Source: an uncultured Oscillibacter sp. (GTDB taxonomy: Bacteria > Bacillota > Clostridia > Oscillospirales > Oscillospiraceae). Taken from it: DNA of 64,000 nucleotides. The position numbers were made by a program, and so were the translations under genes. Where the stretch lies: positions 11,829-75,828 of the forward strand of contig CAJTMG010000015.1 of NCBI GenBank assembly GCA_910577405.1, in the 5' to 3' direction. The notes below the pieces were generated by a model. It saw nothing but the letters and a program-made list of their open reading frames with translations. It was not told the DNA's origin and did no database searches. Shown here in pieces: positions 13,690 through 22,200 of this stretch (within the stretch, counting starts at the first letter, position 1; every line of letters begins with the position of its first letter).

Positions 13690-13715
13690 CCATAATAGGA
13701 GTTGCAATTTTCGCG
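13690..13715 (-). promoter_or_regulatory. 26-bp motif, copy i
   Basis: Copy with CCATAATAGG, TG at 14-15 and TCGCG at the right end. It lies five bases after the stop of the gene at 13721 and 45 bases before the start at 13644. Confidence 0.7.
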
Positions 13716-13720
13716 CAAGA

Positions 13721-14140
13721 CTACGGACGTTCTTTGTTCAGGAGCCAGAAAAACCGTCTGTACCGGTCATAGTAGGTATCTTTGGAGCAGGGAATTCCAA
13801 ATCGGGTTTTAAGCGCGTCATAGGCCCAGCCTTCGGTCACGCCCAGCAAAATATAACGTGCCAATTCCGGGTCGGCCTTCTCCGCAATACGATTAACCAG
13901 GTCCATGCGTTCGGAATAGTAGGCTTTACTAATCGCGCACTTAGCAGTCGGATCACTGCAAGCATGATGAGTCACAAATATGGACAGGTCTTCAGGGCGT
14001 TTGCTCAAACCATCCAAGGCAGCGTATGCTTTCTTCCAAATAGGATACTGGAGACAGAAATGCTTCAGCTCATAGTACCGGTGCCGCTCAATCCAATACG
14101 GGTTCTGCGCCGACACTTCGGGACGAATCGTAGTGCCCAT
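13721..14140 (-). CDS. Unknown accessory protein, possible regulator, 139 residues
   Basis: The N-terminal half carries aromatic blocks (YWIERHRYYELKHFCLQYPI) and the C-terminal half has LLGVTEGWAYDALKTRFGIP followed by SKDTYYDRYRRFFWLL. The latter has the spacing of a helix-turn-helix with a recognition helix. Short proteins of this kind in phage and mobile-element strings are sometimes late-gene activators, so a role in reading the 26-bp motif is conceivable but unsupported. AAGAAGGTAAATT precedes the ATG at 14140. Confidence 0.6.
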   Translation of the reverse strand: MGTTIRPEVSAQNPYWIERHRYYELKHFCLQYPIWKKAYAALDGLSKRPEDLSIFVTHHACSDPTAKCAISKAYYSERMDLVNRIAEKADPELARYILLGVTEGWAYDALKTRFGIPCSKDTYYDRYRRFFWLLNKERP

Positions 14141-14248
14141 AATTTACCTTCTTCCTTTCCGTTCAGATAAAAATCCAAGAACCTCCTTTCTGTGTTCATT
14201 CTAAGGTTTCAGTTTCTTTTTGTTAAAACAAAGTCGGTCAAAAAGAAA

Positions 14249-14268
14249 GAGACCCTGTTACGGACCTC
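14249..14268 (-). terminator. Weak hairpin at the end of the gene at 14258
   Basis: GAGACCCTG and CGGACCTC-type arms resemble the family of short hairpins seen elsewhere in the array but pair poorly and overlap the stop codon. On the minus strand TCTCTTTCTTTTTG follows. Confidence 0.4.
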
Positions 14269-14584
14269 CTTCAACAGAACAAATTACTTTTTTCGCGCGC
14301 CATCGTTCCATAGTTGCTTCACAGGGATAATCTTCAAATCCAAGTGTTTCACAGGTAATCAGTCCTTCCCTCACGCCCACGATAACCTCCGCCTCGTACT
14401 GTTTGAATGGAAATATAAACGGGGGTATCTCTCTATGAATAGCCCCGCACTGTTCGCATCTCAGACGGCGAATCCTAACCCAGTTGGTTACTCGGTTTTT
14501 CGTCCGTACAATTCTGGGGACCATCCCATAATACTTCAACTCCCCTCCGCATTTGGGACAGATAGAGACATTCTCTCTAACCAT
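14258..14584 (-). CDS. Zinc-ribbon protein of the DUF6431 type, 108 residues
   Basis: The N-terminus holds CPKCGGELKYYG and then LRCEQCGAIHREIPPFIFPF, two CxxC pairs forming a zinc ribbon followed by a basic/aromatic stretch. This matches my recollection of DUF6431 proteins, which resemble the N-terminal part of transposases and are common near mobile elements. The ATG at 14584 has GGGGAGG upstream. Unlike its neighbours it has a sigma70-like promoter with two operator-like repeats, suggesting dedicated repression. Confidence 0.65.
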   Translation of the reverse strand: MVRENVSICPKCGGELKYYGMVPRIVRTKNRVTNWVRIRRLRCEQCGAIHREIPPFIFPFKQYEAEVIVGVREGLITCETLGFEDYPCEATMERWRAKKVICSVEGGP

Positions 14585-14597
14585 AGCCGGGCCTCCC

Positions 14598-14633
14598 CTA
14601 ATCTAGGTTAGAATCATGTCTAATCTAGGATAG
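14598..14633. promoter_or_regulatory. Pair of operator-like palindromes
   Basis: CTAATCTAGGTTAG (14598-14611) and CTAATCTAGGATAG (14620-14633) differ at one base and start 22 bases apart, two helical turns. They cover the region from the -10 box to the ribosome binding site of the gene at 14584. Confidence 0.6.
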
Positions 14634-14660
14634 ATTATTGTTCAAGAAACAACTTGACAA
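14632..14660 (-). promoter_or_regulatory. Promoter of the DUF6431-type gene
   Basis: On the minus strand TTGTCA (14660-14655) and TAATCT (14637-14632) are 17 bases apart. The -10 box overlaps the upstream operator-like repeat. Confidence 0.55.
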
Positions 14661-14715
14661 TTTTCTAAACTATGGTATATGATTTAAGTGGGTAGCGCAA
14701 GGGTCAAATAAAAAA

Positions 14716-14833
14716 AGAAATAGCCCCGGAATCGAACCGGTTTGGTAATACATTCTCCTGACTAACTGAATGCTTCCAAAGCTTACACCTATAATGCAGG
14801 CCATCCTCACTCCCATCAAGCTGGCTTTTTCTT
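14716..14833 (-). ncRNA. tRNA-like RNA 2 with expanded core
   Basis: On the minus strand AAAAAGCC at the 5' end pairs with GGCTATTT at the 3' end with one mismatch. A T-arm (CCGG, TTCGATT, CCGG) precedes the 3' strand, and CTTTTTTTATTT follows. Between them lie about 90 bases that do not fold as a normal tRNA: AGCTT can pair with AAGCT across a large loop, and TTTGG...GCATTC pairs with GAATGT...CCAAA. It begins directly after motif copy j. It may be a tRNA carrying insertions, a decayed tRNA, or a separate structured RNA with a tRNA-like end. Confidence 0.5.
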
Positions 14834-14858
14834 CATAATAGACAATGTAAAATTCGCG
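14833..14858 (-). promoter_or_regulatory. 26-bp motif, copy j
   Basis: Copy with TCATAATAGA, TG at 14-15 and TCGCG. Like copy c it directly abuts a tRNA-like RNA. Confidence 0.7.
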
Positions 14859-14866
14859 CAAAAAGA

Positions 14867-14891
14867 AGAGGCCCTGTTACAGGCCCCTCCC
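14867..14891 (-). terminator. Hairpin before motif copy j
   Basis: The arms and loop (GAGGCCCTG, TTA, CAGGCCCCTC on the plus strand) match the hairpin at 8446-8469 almost exactly. On the minus strand TTCTTTTTG follows. It ends the truncated gene at 14907. Confidence 0.65.
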
Positions 14892-14906
14892 TTGGTCATC
14901 ATTTCC

Positions 14907-15014
14907 TTAAATGAATCCGATGAGCATAGTAACTTTTGTGTCGTCCGGAACGATGCCGTGTTTTACAAACTCGTCTCCAAGTCGACCAAGAAGGTCATAT
15001 TGATGAAAAAAGAG
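14907..15014 (-). pseudogene. C-terminal remnant of an accessory gene
   Basis: The minus strand encodes YDLLGRLGDEFVKHGIVPDD and then TKVTMLIGFI and a stop, a plausible protein end followed by the standard hairpin and motif of the array. Upstream the frame closes at a TGA near 15015 and there is no start codon. The gene therefore appears to be cut at the edge of the accessory region. Confidence 0.5.
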
Positions 15015-15125
15015 TCACTTTCTCACTCGCTTTATGCTGATTGTTTAGGCGAAGGCTTACGTCTAGCCAAGGAGCGGATGAACGAAAAGAACGTCTACTA
15101 TATGAACCCGTCCTTCGACAAATAA
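15003..15125 (+). pseudogene. Possible plus-strand gene remnant at the region boundary
   Basis: On the plus strand a 40-codon stretch reads SLSHSLYADCLGEGLRLAKE, then RMNEKNVYYMNPSFDK and a stop, which looks like the end of a real protein. There is no ribosome binding site at the ATG at 15003. It may be the tail of a chromosomal or integrase gene truncated by the accessory region. I cannot identify it. Confidence 0.35.
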
Positions 15126-15277
15126 CGAAAGCGACGGTTTTCCGGCCATCGTGTTCTGCACTGAACCCGCAATCTGGCTGGAGGCAAAAAAAGGGCTTGC
15201 CGTCTACGATTACAGGCGGCAAGTCCTTTTGCTGTAAGATTTCACTACATATCCAAGGCAGGAGAATCCGTTTACCT
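15126..15277. other. Intergenic stretch with one terminator
   Basis: Apart from the hairpin at 15191-15233 (GGGCTTGCCG / CGGCAAGTCC followed by TTTTG), which can act in both directions, I see nothing here. It separates the boundary remnants from the 600-residue membrane protein gene. Confidence 0.5.
15191..15233. terminator. Bidirectional terminator
   Basis: GGGCTTGCCG and CGGCAAGTCC form a 10-bp stem, with AAAAAAA on the left and TTTT on the right. It serves the minus-strand gene ending at 15278 and any plus-strand transcript. Confidence 0.75.
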
Positions 15278-17080
15278 TCAAGCAGCATTATCGGAAGGCA
15301 CAGTGTTCTCCGACGACTCTTCCCCCTCAAAGAGGAATCCGGTAGCGGGAACGATGCCGTTTTTGGGGAACTCGGCGCCATCCAGAACGTAAGTGTACTG
15401 AATCGTATCGCCCACATCCAGCAGCACTGCCCGAGGCGTTTCGGCAGCACTGAAATCCAAGTATCCCAGCGCGCCCTCCATACGAACATAGTAGTGGGTA
15501 TTTCCGCTGATAACAGCCGTACGAATCTCCACAATCTTCCCCGTTTGGGTCTGGGTGCTCCCGGCTACGACGTTCTGCTGACCGGCGCTGATCAGTCCGC
15601 GGTTTGCCAGGGTCTGACGGTAGCTGTTTTCGCAGTCGGCCACGGTAGAGCCTGTAGAAACGATGTCATACTGCTGGACGTTGACCATGGCGTACATTTT
15701 CACCAGACCGTCCTGTCCCTTAAGAGTCATAAAATAGGTGGGCTGGTCGGCAATATTCAGCAGCAGCGGAAAGGTAGCCTCATAACGCATCTGCTGGACC
15801 TGGCTTTCAGCGGACGCCTTGGCAGAATACTCCTCCGCACCGGCGATGGCATAGAAGCTGGTCTCCTTTGTACGCTGATTGGAGAGGATAAACCCGATAT
15901 TGGACTCGTCGGACGTAACAGAGGTCACGCCGGTATAAACATACACATCGTCGTCAATAGCGATATAGTTACAGCCCTCAGTGGTAACAGTCACATCCCT
16001 TTGACCAAAGATGGAGTTAATAAATCCGTTGTGATACTGACCGTAATAATCATACTGTTGCAAAATAATATCGTCCGAATACAGGCGGTCCACCCAATTG
16101 GGAACCTCATCATAAAACTCGCAGTCACCGGTAATGGCGTTCACCAGCACAGCCCCCTTCACGTCCACGCCGCCGAACAGTCCAATAGTCCGTACAATCC
16201 GGGGACAAACCCAATACGGCGTCCCCTCCTCGTCAATCTCAAACATCGGCTCGTCGAACATCATCGTCGGGAAATGGAAGCGCAGATGCCGGTATAGATT
16301 CCGTCCGAGGTGTTCCGCAGTGGTGTAGCGCATTCCCTGCTCCAGACGGACCACCTCCGCCTCCTGACTGACCATATCAATAATCATATAAGCAGGCAGA
16401 CCGTCGCCGCGGTTAGTGAGCCACTTAATCAAGTCTCCGTAACGCAGGGAGGTCACGCGCACAGGCCGGCCCCGATAGTTAATCTGTGTATAGTCGTCCA
16501 GAATCTCGAACTGCGACACCATATCAGCCAATTCGCCCAGCTTCCGGGCGCCCAGTCTTGCAGCGGAATCGGAGTCCAGCATAGGAATCTGGTCATAAGA
16601 GATCTCATCTACTTCCGCAGTAAAATCGCCGGTCCGAATCGGCAGCAGTTTACTATAGGCCCCTGCCCGCAGCACCACCCAGGAGGAAATCCCGCCCAAG
16701 GCCAGGGCCACAATCAAAAGACACACCGCCAGGAATGGGATTGCACACTGTTTCCGCACGAATTTCAGATACGCCTTTGCGCCGCCGTCTCCCTGAAAGC
16801 CCGAGGTCACCATAGCGCACACGCAATAGATGGCGCAGACCAGGAACGCGAAGATATAGAACTCCTCCGCGTGGAGATTTAGAGCAGGCAGTTCCAGATA
16901 GAAGTAAACCAGCCCAAAGACCAAGGTTACCGCCAAATTGGTCAGTGTACGGGCCAGTGGGCTTCGGAAGGCGCGGCGCTTCTTCGGGTTCCTCCGGGGC
17001 CGGGGCGGACGTCCATCCGGATTGAACCCGCCGCCATAGGCATTGGGATCTCCGCCGCCAAAACGAAAAATAAAAGCCAT
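15278..17080 (-). CDS. Membrane protein of unknown function, 600 residues
   Basis: The N-terminus is a Gly/Pro/Arg-rich cytoplasmic tail (GGGDPNAYGGGFNPDGRPPR). Three hydrophobic segments follow, near residues 45-65, 75-97 and 113-140 (FLAVCLLIVALALGGISSWV). The remaining 440 residues are predicted to lie outside the membrane, with a mixed alpha/beta composition and a Glu/Ser-rich C-terminus. I do not recognise a domain. The ATG at 17080 is used because GGAG lies upstream; the TTG at 17089 would overlap that site. Gene and codon use fit the chromosome rather than the accessory region to its left. Confidence 0.75.
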   Translation of the reverse strand: MAFIFRFGGGDPNAYGGGFNPDGRPPRPRRNPKKRRAFRSPLARTLTNLAVTLVFGLVYFYLELPALNLHAEEFYIFAFLVCAIYCVCAMVTSGFQGDGGAKAYLKFVRKQCAIPFLAVCLLIVALALGGISSWVVLRAGAYSKLLPIRTGDFTAEVDEISYDQIPMLDSDSAARLGARKLGELADMVSQFEILDDYTQINYRGRPVRVTSLRYGDLIKWLTNRGDGLPAYMIIDMVSQEAEVVRLEQGMRYTTAEHLGRNLYRHLRFHFPTMMFDEPMFEIDEEGTPYWVCPRIVRTIGLFGGVDVKGAVLVNAITGDCEFYDEVPNWVDRLYSDDIILQQYDYYGQYHNGFINSIFGQRDVTVTTEGCNYIAIDDDVYVYTGVTSVTSDESNIGFILSNQRTKETSFYAIAGAEEYSAKASAESQVQQMRYEATFPLLLNIADQPTYFMTLKGQDGLVKMYAMVNVQQYDIVSTGSTVADCENSYRQTLANRGLISAGQQNVVAGSTQTQTGKIVEIRTAVISGNTHYYVRMEGALGYLDFSAAETPRAVLLDVGDTIQYTYVLDGAEFPKNGIVPATGFLFEGEESSENTVPSDNAA

Positions 17081-17324
17081 TTTACACAATGCTCCTTTCT
17101 GTTTCTAAAATTATCATACACCCAAAGTATGAATAAATCAAGTTTCCCCCTAAAATAGAAAAACTTGCGTGAAGTCTTTACAGTCCGTGTACTTTATGCG
17201 ATACTTCCTCTGTCCGGCCCAAGATGATCCGGAAAAATTTTTCTGCCGTCCGGGAACAAAAGGCCAGTCTCCGGCGTGTTGTAAGTGAAAGGCGCTTTTC
17301 AAACAAAGGAAAGGAGGCGCTGCT

Positions 17325-17849
17325 TTGACAGAACAGGAATTGAGCAACGCCATGAGGATGCACGGGGACATGGTCTACCGGTTAGCCCTGTGCCGTCTGC
17401 AAAGCGTGCCGGACGCGGAGGACGTATATCAGGACGTCTTTCTGCGGTATTACGGCCAGCAAACCACCGGCTGGGACGGCGAGCATATAAAAGCCTGGCT
17501 GATCCGGTGTACCCTGAACCGCTGTGCAGACATTGGCCGTTCCCGGTCCCGGATTCTCTCGCTGGAGGACGTGCCGGAGCTTGCAGCGAACCCGGACCCA
17601 GCGGCGGCAGAACTTTGGGACGCCGTGGCCCGCCTGCCGGAAGACTTCCGCACGCCAATACACCTCTATTATGGCGAGGGCATTCCCACCGGTGAGATTG
17701 CCGCTCTTCTGCACATCCCTGCCGCCACCGTCCGCAGTCGTATGCACCGCGCGCGGATGCAGCTGAAACATCTCTTGGGAGGTTCTGACGATGAAGAACA
17801 ATTATTGGAAGCTGACCCAGACCATCCACGTACCCGATGGGCTGAATGA
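17325..17849 (+). CDS. ECF-type RNA polymerase sigma factor
   Basis: The 174-residue protein has the sigma70 region 2 signature (DMVYRLALCRLQSVPDAEDV, then YQDVFLRYY) in residues 15-45. It has a region 4 helix-turn-helix (GIPTGEIAALLHIPAATVRS) near residues 120-140, separated by a short linker, as usual for ECF sigma factors. It would direct core RNA polymerase to a small regulon, normally including its own gene. The start at 17325 has AAAGGAGG upstream. The last 59 bases overlap the next gene, whose N-terminus is probably the anti-sigma binding part. Its signal is unknown. Confidence 0.9.
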   Translation: MTEQELSNAMRMHGDMVYRLALCRLQSVPDAEDVYQDVFLRYYGQQTTGWDGEHIKAWLIRCTLNRCADIGRSRSRILSLEDVPELAANPDPAAAELWDAVARLPEDFRTPIHLYYGEGIPTGEIAALLHIPAATVRSRMHRARMQLKHLLGGSDDEEQLLEADPDHPRTRWAE

Positions 17850-18708
17850 CCGGGTGCTCTTTGAAGCCCGCCGGCACGCAGACGAGGACGCTCCCCCCGC
17901 TCGGAAGAACCGGAAGTCTGCCCGTCTGATGCAGGGGCTTGTCTGTGCGGTCTGCGCGCTGGCCCTGCTGCTGGGCGGACTCCACTTCCGTCCCGTAAGC
18001 GCTCCCTCCGAGTCCAGCGTGCCTGACGATGCCACCGATGGGAATCCGACGATGATTCTGACTCCCACCTTCGGTTTGACCGCCTACGCTGCCGGAACCG
18101 GAACCACCACCCCTGCCAGTCCTGACGGCGGAATCGCTTTTGCCGCTGGAGAGGGCGTCTATGACCTCAAAATGGGCGATTTCACCGGTTGTCTTTTTCA
18201 GATTACCGGAGAGAATATTGCCAGTGTGCGTCTTTCCATCGACCGCGGCGGGCTGTATCGCTACCAGCTCCGGGATAACCTGACCGACGAACAAATCAAC
18301 GCGTACCGGCAGGCTATGGATGAAGGCACCCTGCCAGTCACAGCCATCAGCCAGCGAGACGACGGGACTTGGTATATGCCGGAAATGACACGCCTTGGTG
18401 AAGAGGTCCAGGAGGATTACGATCCCAACGCTTATTACGGCTTCTGGCTGTCCACGGAGGATTCTGCGACCAATACCGGCCTTGGCATTACCATCGAGGC
18501 CCAAATGGGTGTAGATTTCTTCGACGGCGCGGCCCTGACCATCACCGCCGTTTCCCCTGACGGCAGCGAGAGCACTCAAGTCTACCGTCTCCACAGCGGC
18601 GCATTGAAGGTGGATATGCTGGAGGAAAACTATCTGACGGTCTATCCCGAGCTGGCTGGACCGGACGAGCCCTTTGTCTACGGCATCTATGCCCTTCCGG
18701 AAGACTGA
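17791..18708 (+). CDS. Anti-sigma factor-like membrane protein
   Basis: The 305-residue protein has about 45 cytoplasmic residues including VPDGLNDRVLFEARRH, one transmembrane segment near residues 50-67 (LVCAVCALALLLGGLHF) and a large extracytoplasmic domain with no recognisable enzyme motif. Position directly after, and overlapping by 59 bases with, the ECF sigma gene, plus this topology, fits a membrane-bound anti-sigma factor that holds the sigma factor until an outside signal is sensed. AGGTTCTGACG precedes the ATG at 17791. The giant adhesin gene follows after a terminator. Confidence 0.75.
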   Translation: MKNNYWKLTQTIHVPDGLNDRVLFEARRHADEDAPPARKNRKSARLMQGLVCAVCALALLLGGLHFRPVSAPSESSVPDDATDGNPTMILTPTFGLTAYAAGTGTTTPASPDGGIAFAAGEGVYDLKMGDFTGCLFQITGENIASVRLSIDRGGLYRYQLRDNLTDEQINAYRQAMDEGTLPVTAISQRDDGTWYMPEMTRLGEEVQEDYDPNAYYGFWLSTEDSATNTGLGITIEAQMGVDFFDGAALTITAVSPDGSESTQVYRLHSGALKVDMLEENYLTVYPELAGPDEPFVYGIYALPED

Positions 18709-18729
18709 ACGGGTTTCATTAGATATTGC

Positions 18730-18765
18730 GGCGGCGTGGAGGAATTCTGCGCCGTCGCTTTTTGC
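18730..18765 (+). terminator. Terminator of the sigma/anti-sigma operon
   Basis: GCGGCGGCG and CGCCGTCGC form a stem followed by TTTTTGCTTTCTT, just after the anti-sigma stop. Confidence 0.75.
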
Positions 18766-19203
18766 TTTCTTATTGTTTTTTGCAGGATTATTGGGGAATT
18801 CTCCGCCAAAAACCACCTGCTGTTTTTCTGAATTCAAGCATCTGTCTGCAAATAATCTTCCGTATTTTGTCGGATGATTTGACGCGGCTTAGAGAACGTA
18901 AAAATCGCTGAAGAAACAGGTCCTTGTTGCTCCATACATATTTTCTCATTTTATGGAATTTTATGGCATGGATTGAAAAAACCAACGTTGATTTTTGGGA
19001 ACCATCACATTTTTATGATATAATTTGGGAAATACTCTTTGCATCAGGAAGAAACTGTGATATAATTTTTCATGTTTAAAACCTGCTGAATTTATCCGCT
19101 TCACACTTGGACTCTTGTTTCATTTTATATGCGCAGGTCTTGCCAAAAGCGGATGGACAGGTATGCAAAAATGGCCAAAAGCCGAAGTGAGGAGGAATCC
19201 CCC
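18766..19203 (+). promoter_or_regulatory. AT-rich upstream region of the adhesin gene
   Basis: No gene is seen. A promoter with TTGCAT (19039-19044), 16 bases and TATAAT (19061-19066) is present. A second TATAAT at 19019-19024 lies in an almost identical TGATATAATTT context 42 bases upstream, without a good -35 but with GGGAACC about 15-20 bases before it. That resembles the GGAAC -35 box of ECF sigma factors, so control by the adjacent sigma factor is possible. The ribosome binding site GGAGG is at 19190-19194. Confidence 0.5.
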
Positions 19204-22200
19204 ATGCGTATCCCACAAAGACAGCCGCAGCGGAGGTTATGGAAGCGCTGCAAGGAACAATTTCCAAAATGTCTATCTCTGCTTCTGGTGTTTGCCCTCA
19301 CCGCGCCGCTGTACAGCTATGCGTTTGTGTATGCGGCGGAGGACAGCGAGAGTACAGGGCTTTGCAAGCACCATCCGGAGCACACGGCAGACTGCGGCTA
19401 CACAGAGGCGGCGGAAGCACGGCCCTGCGGACATGAACACGATGAGACGTGCGGTTATGAAGAGCCGTCAGAAGGCGTACCTTGCGGACATATACACGAC
19501 GAGTCTTGCGGTTATGTGGAGGCTACAGAGGAAACGCCCTGCGATCTGGGATGCACGGACGAGGACGGCAACGGCGTGATTGACCACGTTCCGGAATGCG
19601 CCTGGCGTCCTGCGGCGGATGAACAGGAATGCGGGCATATCCACGATGAAGCCTGCGGATACATAGCGCCATCAGAAGGCGTACCCTGTGGGCATATACA
19701 TGATGAAACCTGCGGCTGGGCAGAAGCTGTAGCGGGCACTCCTTGCGGGTTTGTCTGCGAGGAATGCGCGGCTCCAGAGAAAAAGCTGGCGGCGTCCTGG
19801 ACCTGGGCGGACGAGGATGTGCAGGTGGAGTGGAACGATAACGCCGGCTGTTACGCCCTTGGGATTCCAGACGCCAGCGAGGAAACGCCTGTCACCTCCG
19901 ATGTCCTGAACGGCCTCCTGCCCCAGACGGTCCTCCTCCAGTTTGCCGACGGCGCCAGCGAAACCGTCAGCCTGTCCTGGGATTTGAGCGCCATTCCTGC
20001 GGAGGGTGTCTGGTCCGGCAGTTATACCTTTGCCGCAGCCCTGCCCGAGGGGTTTGATTTGGCGGAGGGCGTGAACGATATCAAGGTCCTTGCTGAACTC
20101 GGTGGGACGGAAACATACGCACCCAAAAAATATTTTACTATTACTAAGTTTATCCCCAATTTATCAAGTCAGAATAATATATATCAACAAAACGGAAATT
20201 GGTATATAGAAGTATACCTTTCATCTTCCTTAACACTTGAAAAAAAGAAAGAACTAGTTAAATATACTCTCCCAAAGCTTGTCTATGGATCCTGTTGGGG
20301 TGTAACAGAAGATATGTTTGGCTATACTTACGAACGCACTGAAGGGAAGACTTGGGGTACATTACAGATTACATGGGATGTTACTACACAACCTGAGTCA
20401 AATGGTGAATATAGTTTCACAGCCACTCCAATTCCTCAATATTCTTCTTACTGGGGAATTGCAGAGGAGGATTCTCTCAAATTAACAGTTGTTACTCATA
20501 CCCTCAATTTGGAAAAAAGTGATTATATTGCCGCCCCTGCAAATCCCAAGAACGTCAAAGTAAATCTGTTTGATTATTGGGTTGAGGAATATGGCCAAAA
20601 GCCTACCGAAGAAAATGGCGGCGATATTCTGCAAAAATCAGATTGGCATATCCGCCGCAATGCAGATGCTCTTGGAAATCCCATTCCAGGTGAAACTAAT
20701 ACAGCATATTCTACAAAACAAGATTGGAACAAAGGCATTAACAAAGGGCATTTACTGCTGTTTGGCGACGGCTTGATTCATGCGGGGCTTTGGAATAAAG
20801 GTGCTGGACAGAGTACACAATATGGCAATATTCACGCAGGAATGGAGGATATTGTTCAAAAGCGCCTTGGAGAAGACGGCTATCCTGTACTCAATACAGA
20901 GGTTGCAAAAAATCAGTTGGAGGACTATGAAAAAATTCGGGATTATCAGCTTGCAGGCACCGAAGAAACTAACCTTGGCACATCTGAAAACGGCAATAAA
21001 TATGAAGGAACTGACATCTGGAATCTCAGCAAAACCTTGATTGAAGCCAGTGGACATACACTTGACGACATTCAAAATTATAATGAATCATTGAACTATC
21101 TTTTTAATCCTAATTTTGAACACGACAACAAGATTTCATATGAAGATATTAGCGGACTGTTTCAACTGGATAATAAGGGATATTACTACTACAATATGCG
21201 GGATAACTTCGCAGAGTTAAGCATAGATAGTAACGGTAAAAATCAATTTATCTTGTATAATGCCCCGGCCACCACACGGACAGACGGCACTGAAAGTATC
21301 GGAAATTTCTTTCCTTTCAATAAAGGCGCTGAGGTATTCAACGGTCTGGACGAAAATGGGCATCTCACCAGCAGCGTCCCCCCTGCCCGCAACACTATGA
21401 ATCACCATTTGGGTATGACAGTAGAAGTCAACTTCCGTCAGCCCGAAGGCGGTGAAATCAATATGGGTGCTAATGGAAAGGAGTCAATGACCTTTGAGTT
21501 CTCCGGCGACGACGATGTGTGGGTTTTTATTGATGACGTTCTTGTGCTGGATCTGGGCGGTATTCACAGCGAACTCTACGGAACTATTGACTTCAAAACC
21601 GGTGAGGTCTTGATAGGCCGTGCATTTGACACCAATGGTATTCCTGAAAACCCCAAAGACCCTACTACTAAGGTTCATGAAACTGACCTCTACAGACTGT
21701 TCGAAGACGCTGATGCCGAAGGAACAGTTCAGTGGCGAGATGTCAAAGATGGAGACCCGCGCACCTTCGCCAGCAACACGAACCACACGCTGAAGATGTT
21801 TTATCTGGAGCGGGGCAACTACGACTCCAGCTTGGCACTGAGGTTCAACCTCCAGCCCCAGCTCTTCCAGAAGATCAAGAAGGTGGACCAGGCAGGCAAG
21901 CCCATCGAAGATGTGACATTTGCGCTTTACGAGGCAGGCAACCCACAAAAAGTCAGCAACAACCCTGACGACATCCTCTGTATGTATACTGACGACAGCT
22001 TTACTCTCAAAAATGCGTCTGATAATACAGATAGGAAATTCTACGTGCCGCAAGAGACTGATGCTAAACCTCTGGTAACCCTGAAAACGAACAAGGATGG
22101 CACAGTGGAATTCAAAAATGATGACGGTCTTCCTTTCAGCTTTGCGGACAGGGGCGAGAAGTTCTACATTTTGAAGGAAATCAGCCAGCCCGAAGGTTAT

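Noticed and set aside
14670..14861. 63-codon minus-strand open frame over tRNA-like RNA 2
   Set aside because: It lacks a ribosome binding site, and the T-arm, acceptor pairing and T-run argue for an RNA.
1..15000. Calling the left region a complete prophage
   Set aside because: No terminase, capsid, portal, tail or integrase gene is visible in the window, so only an accessory or phage-like region can be claimed.
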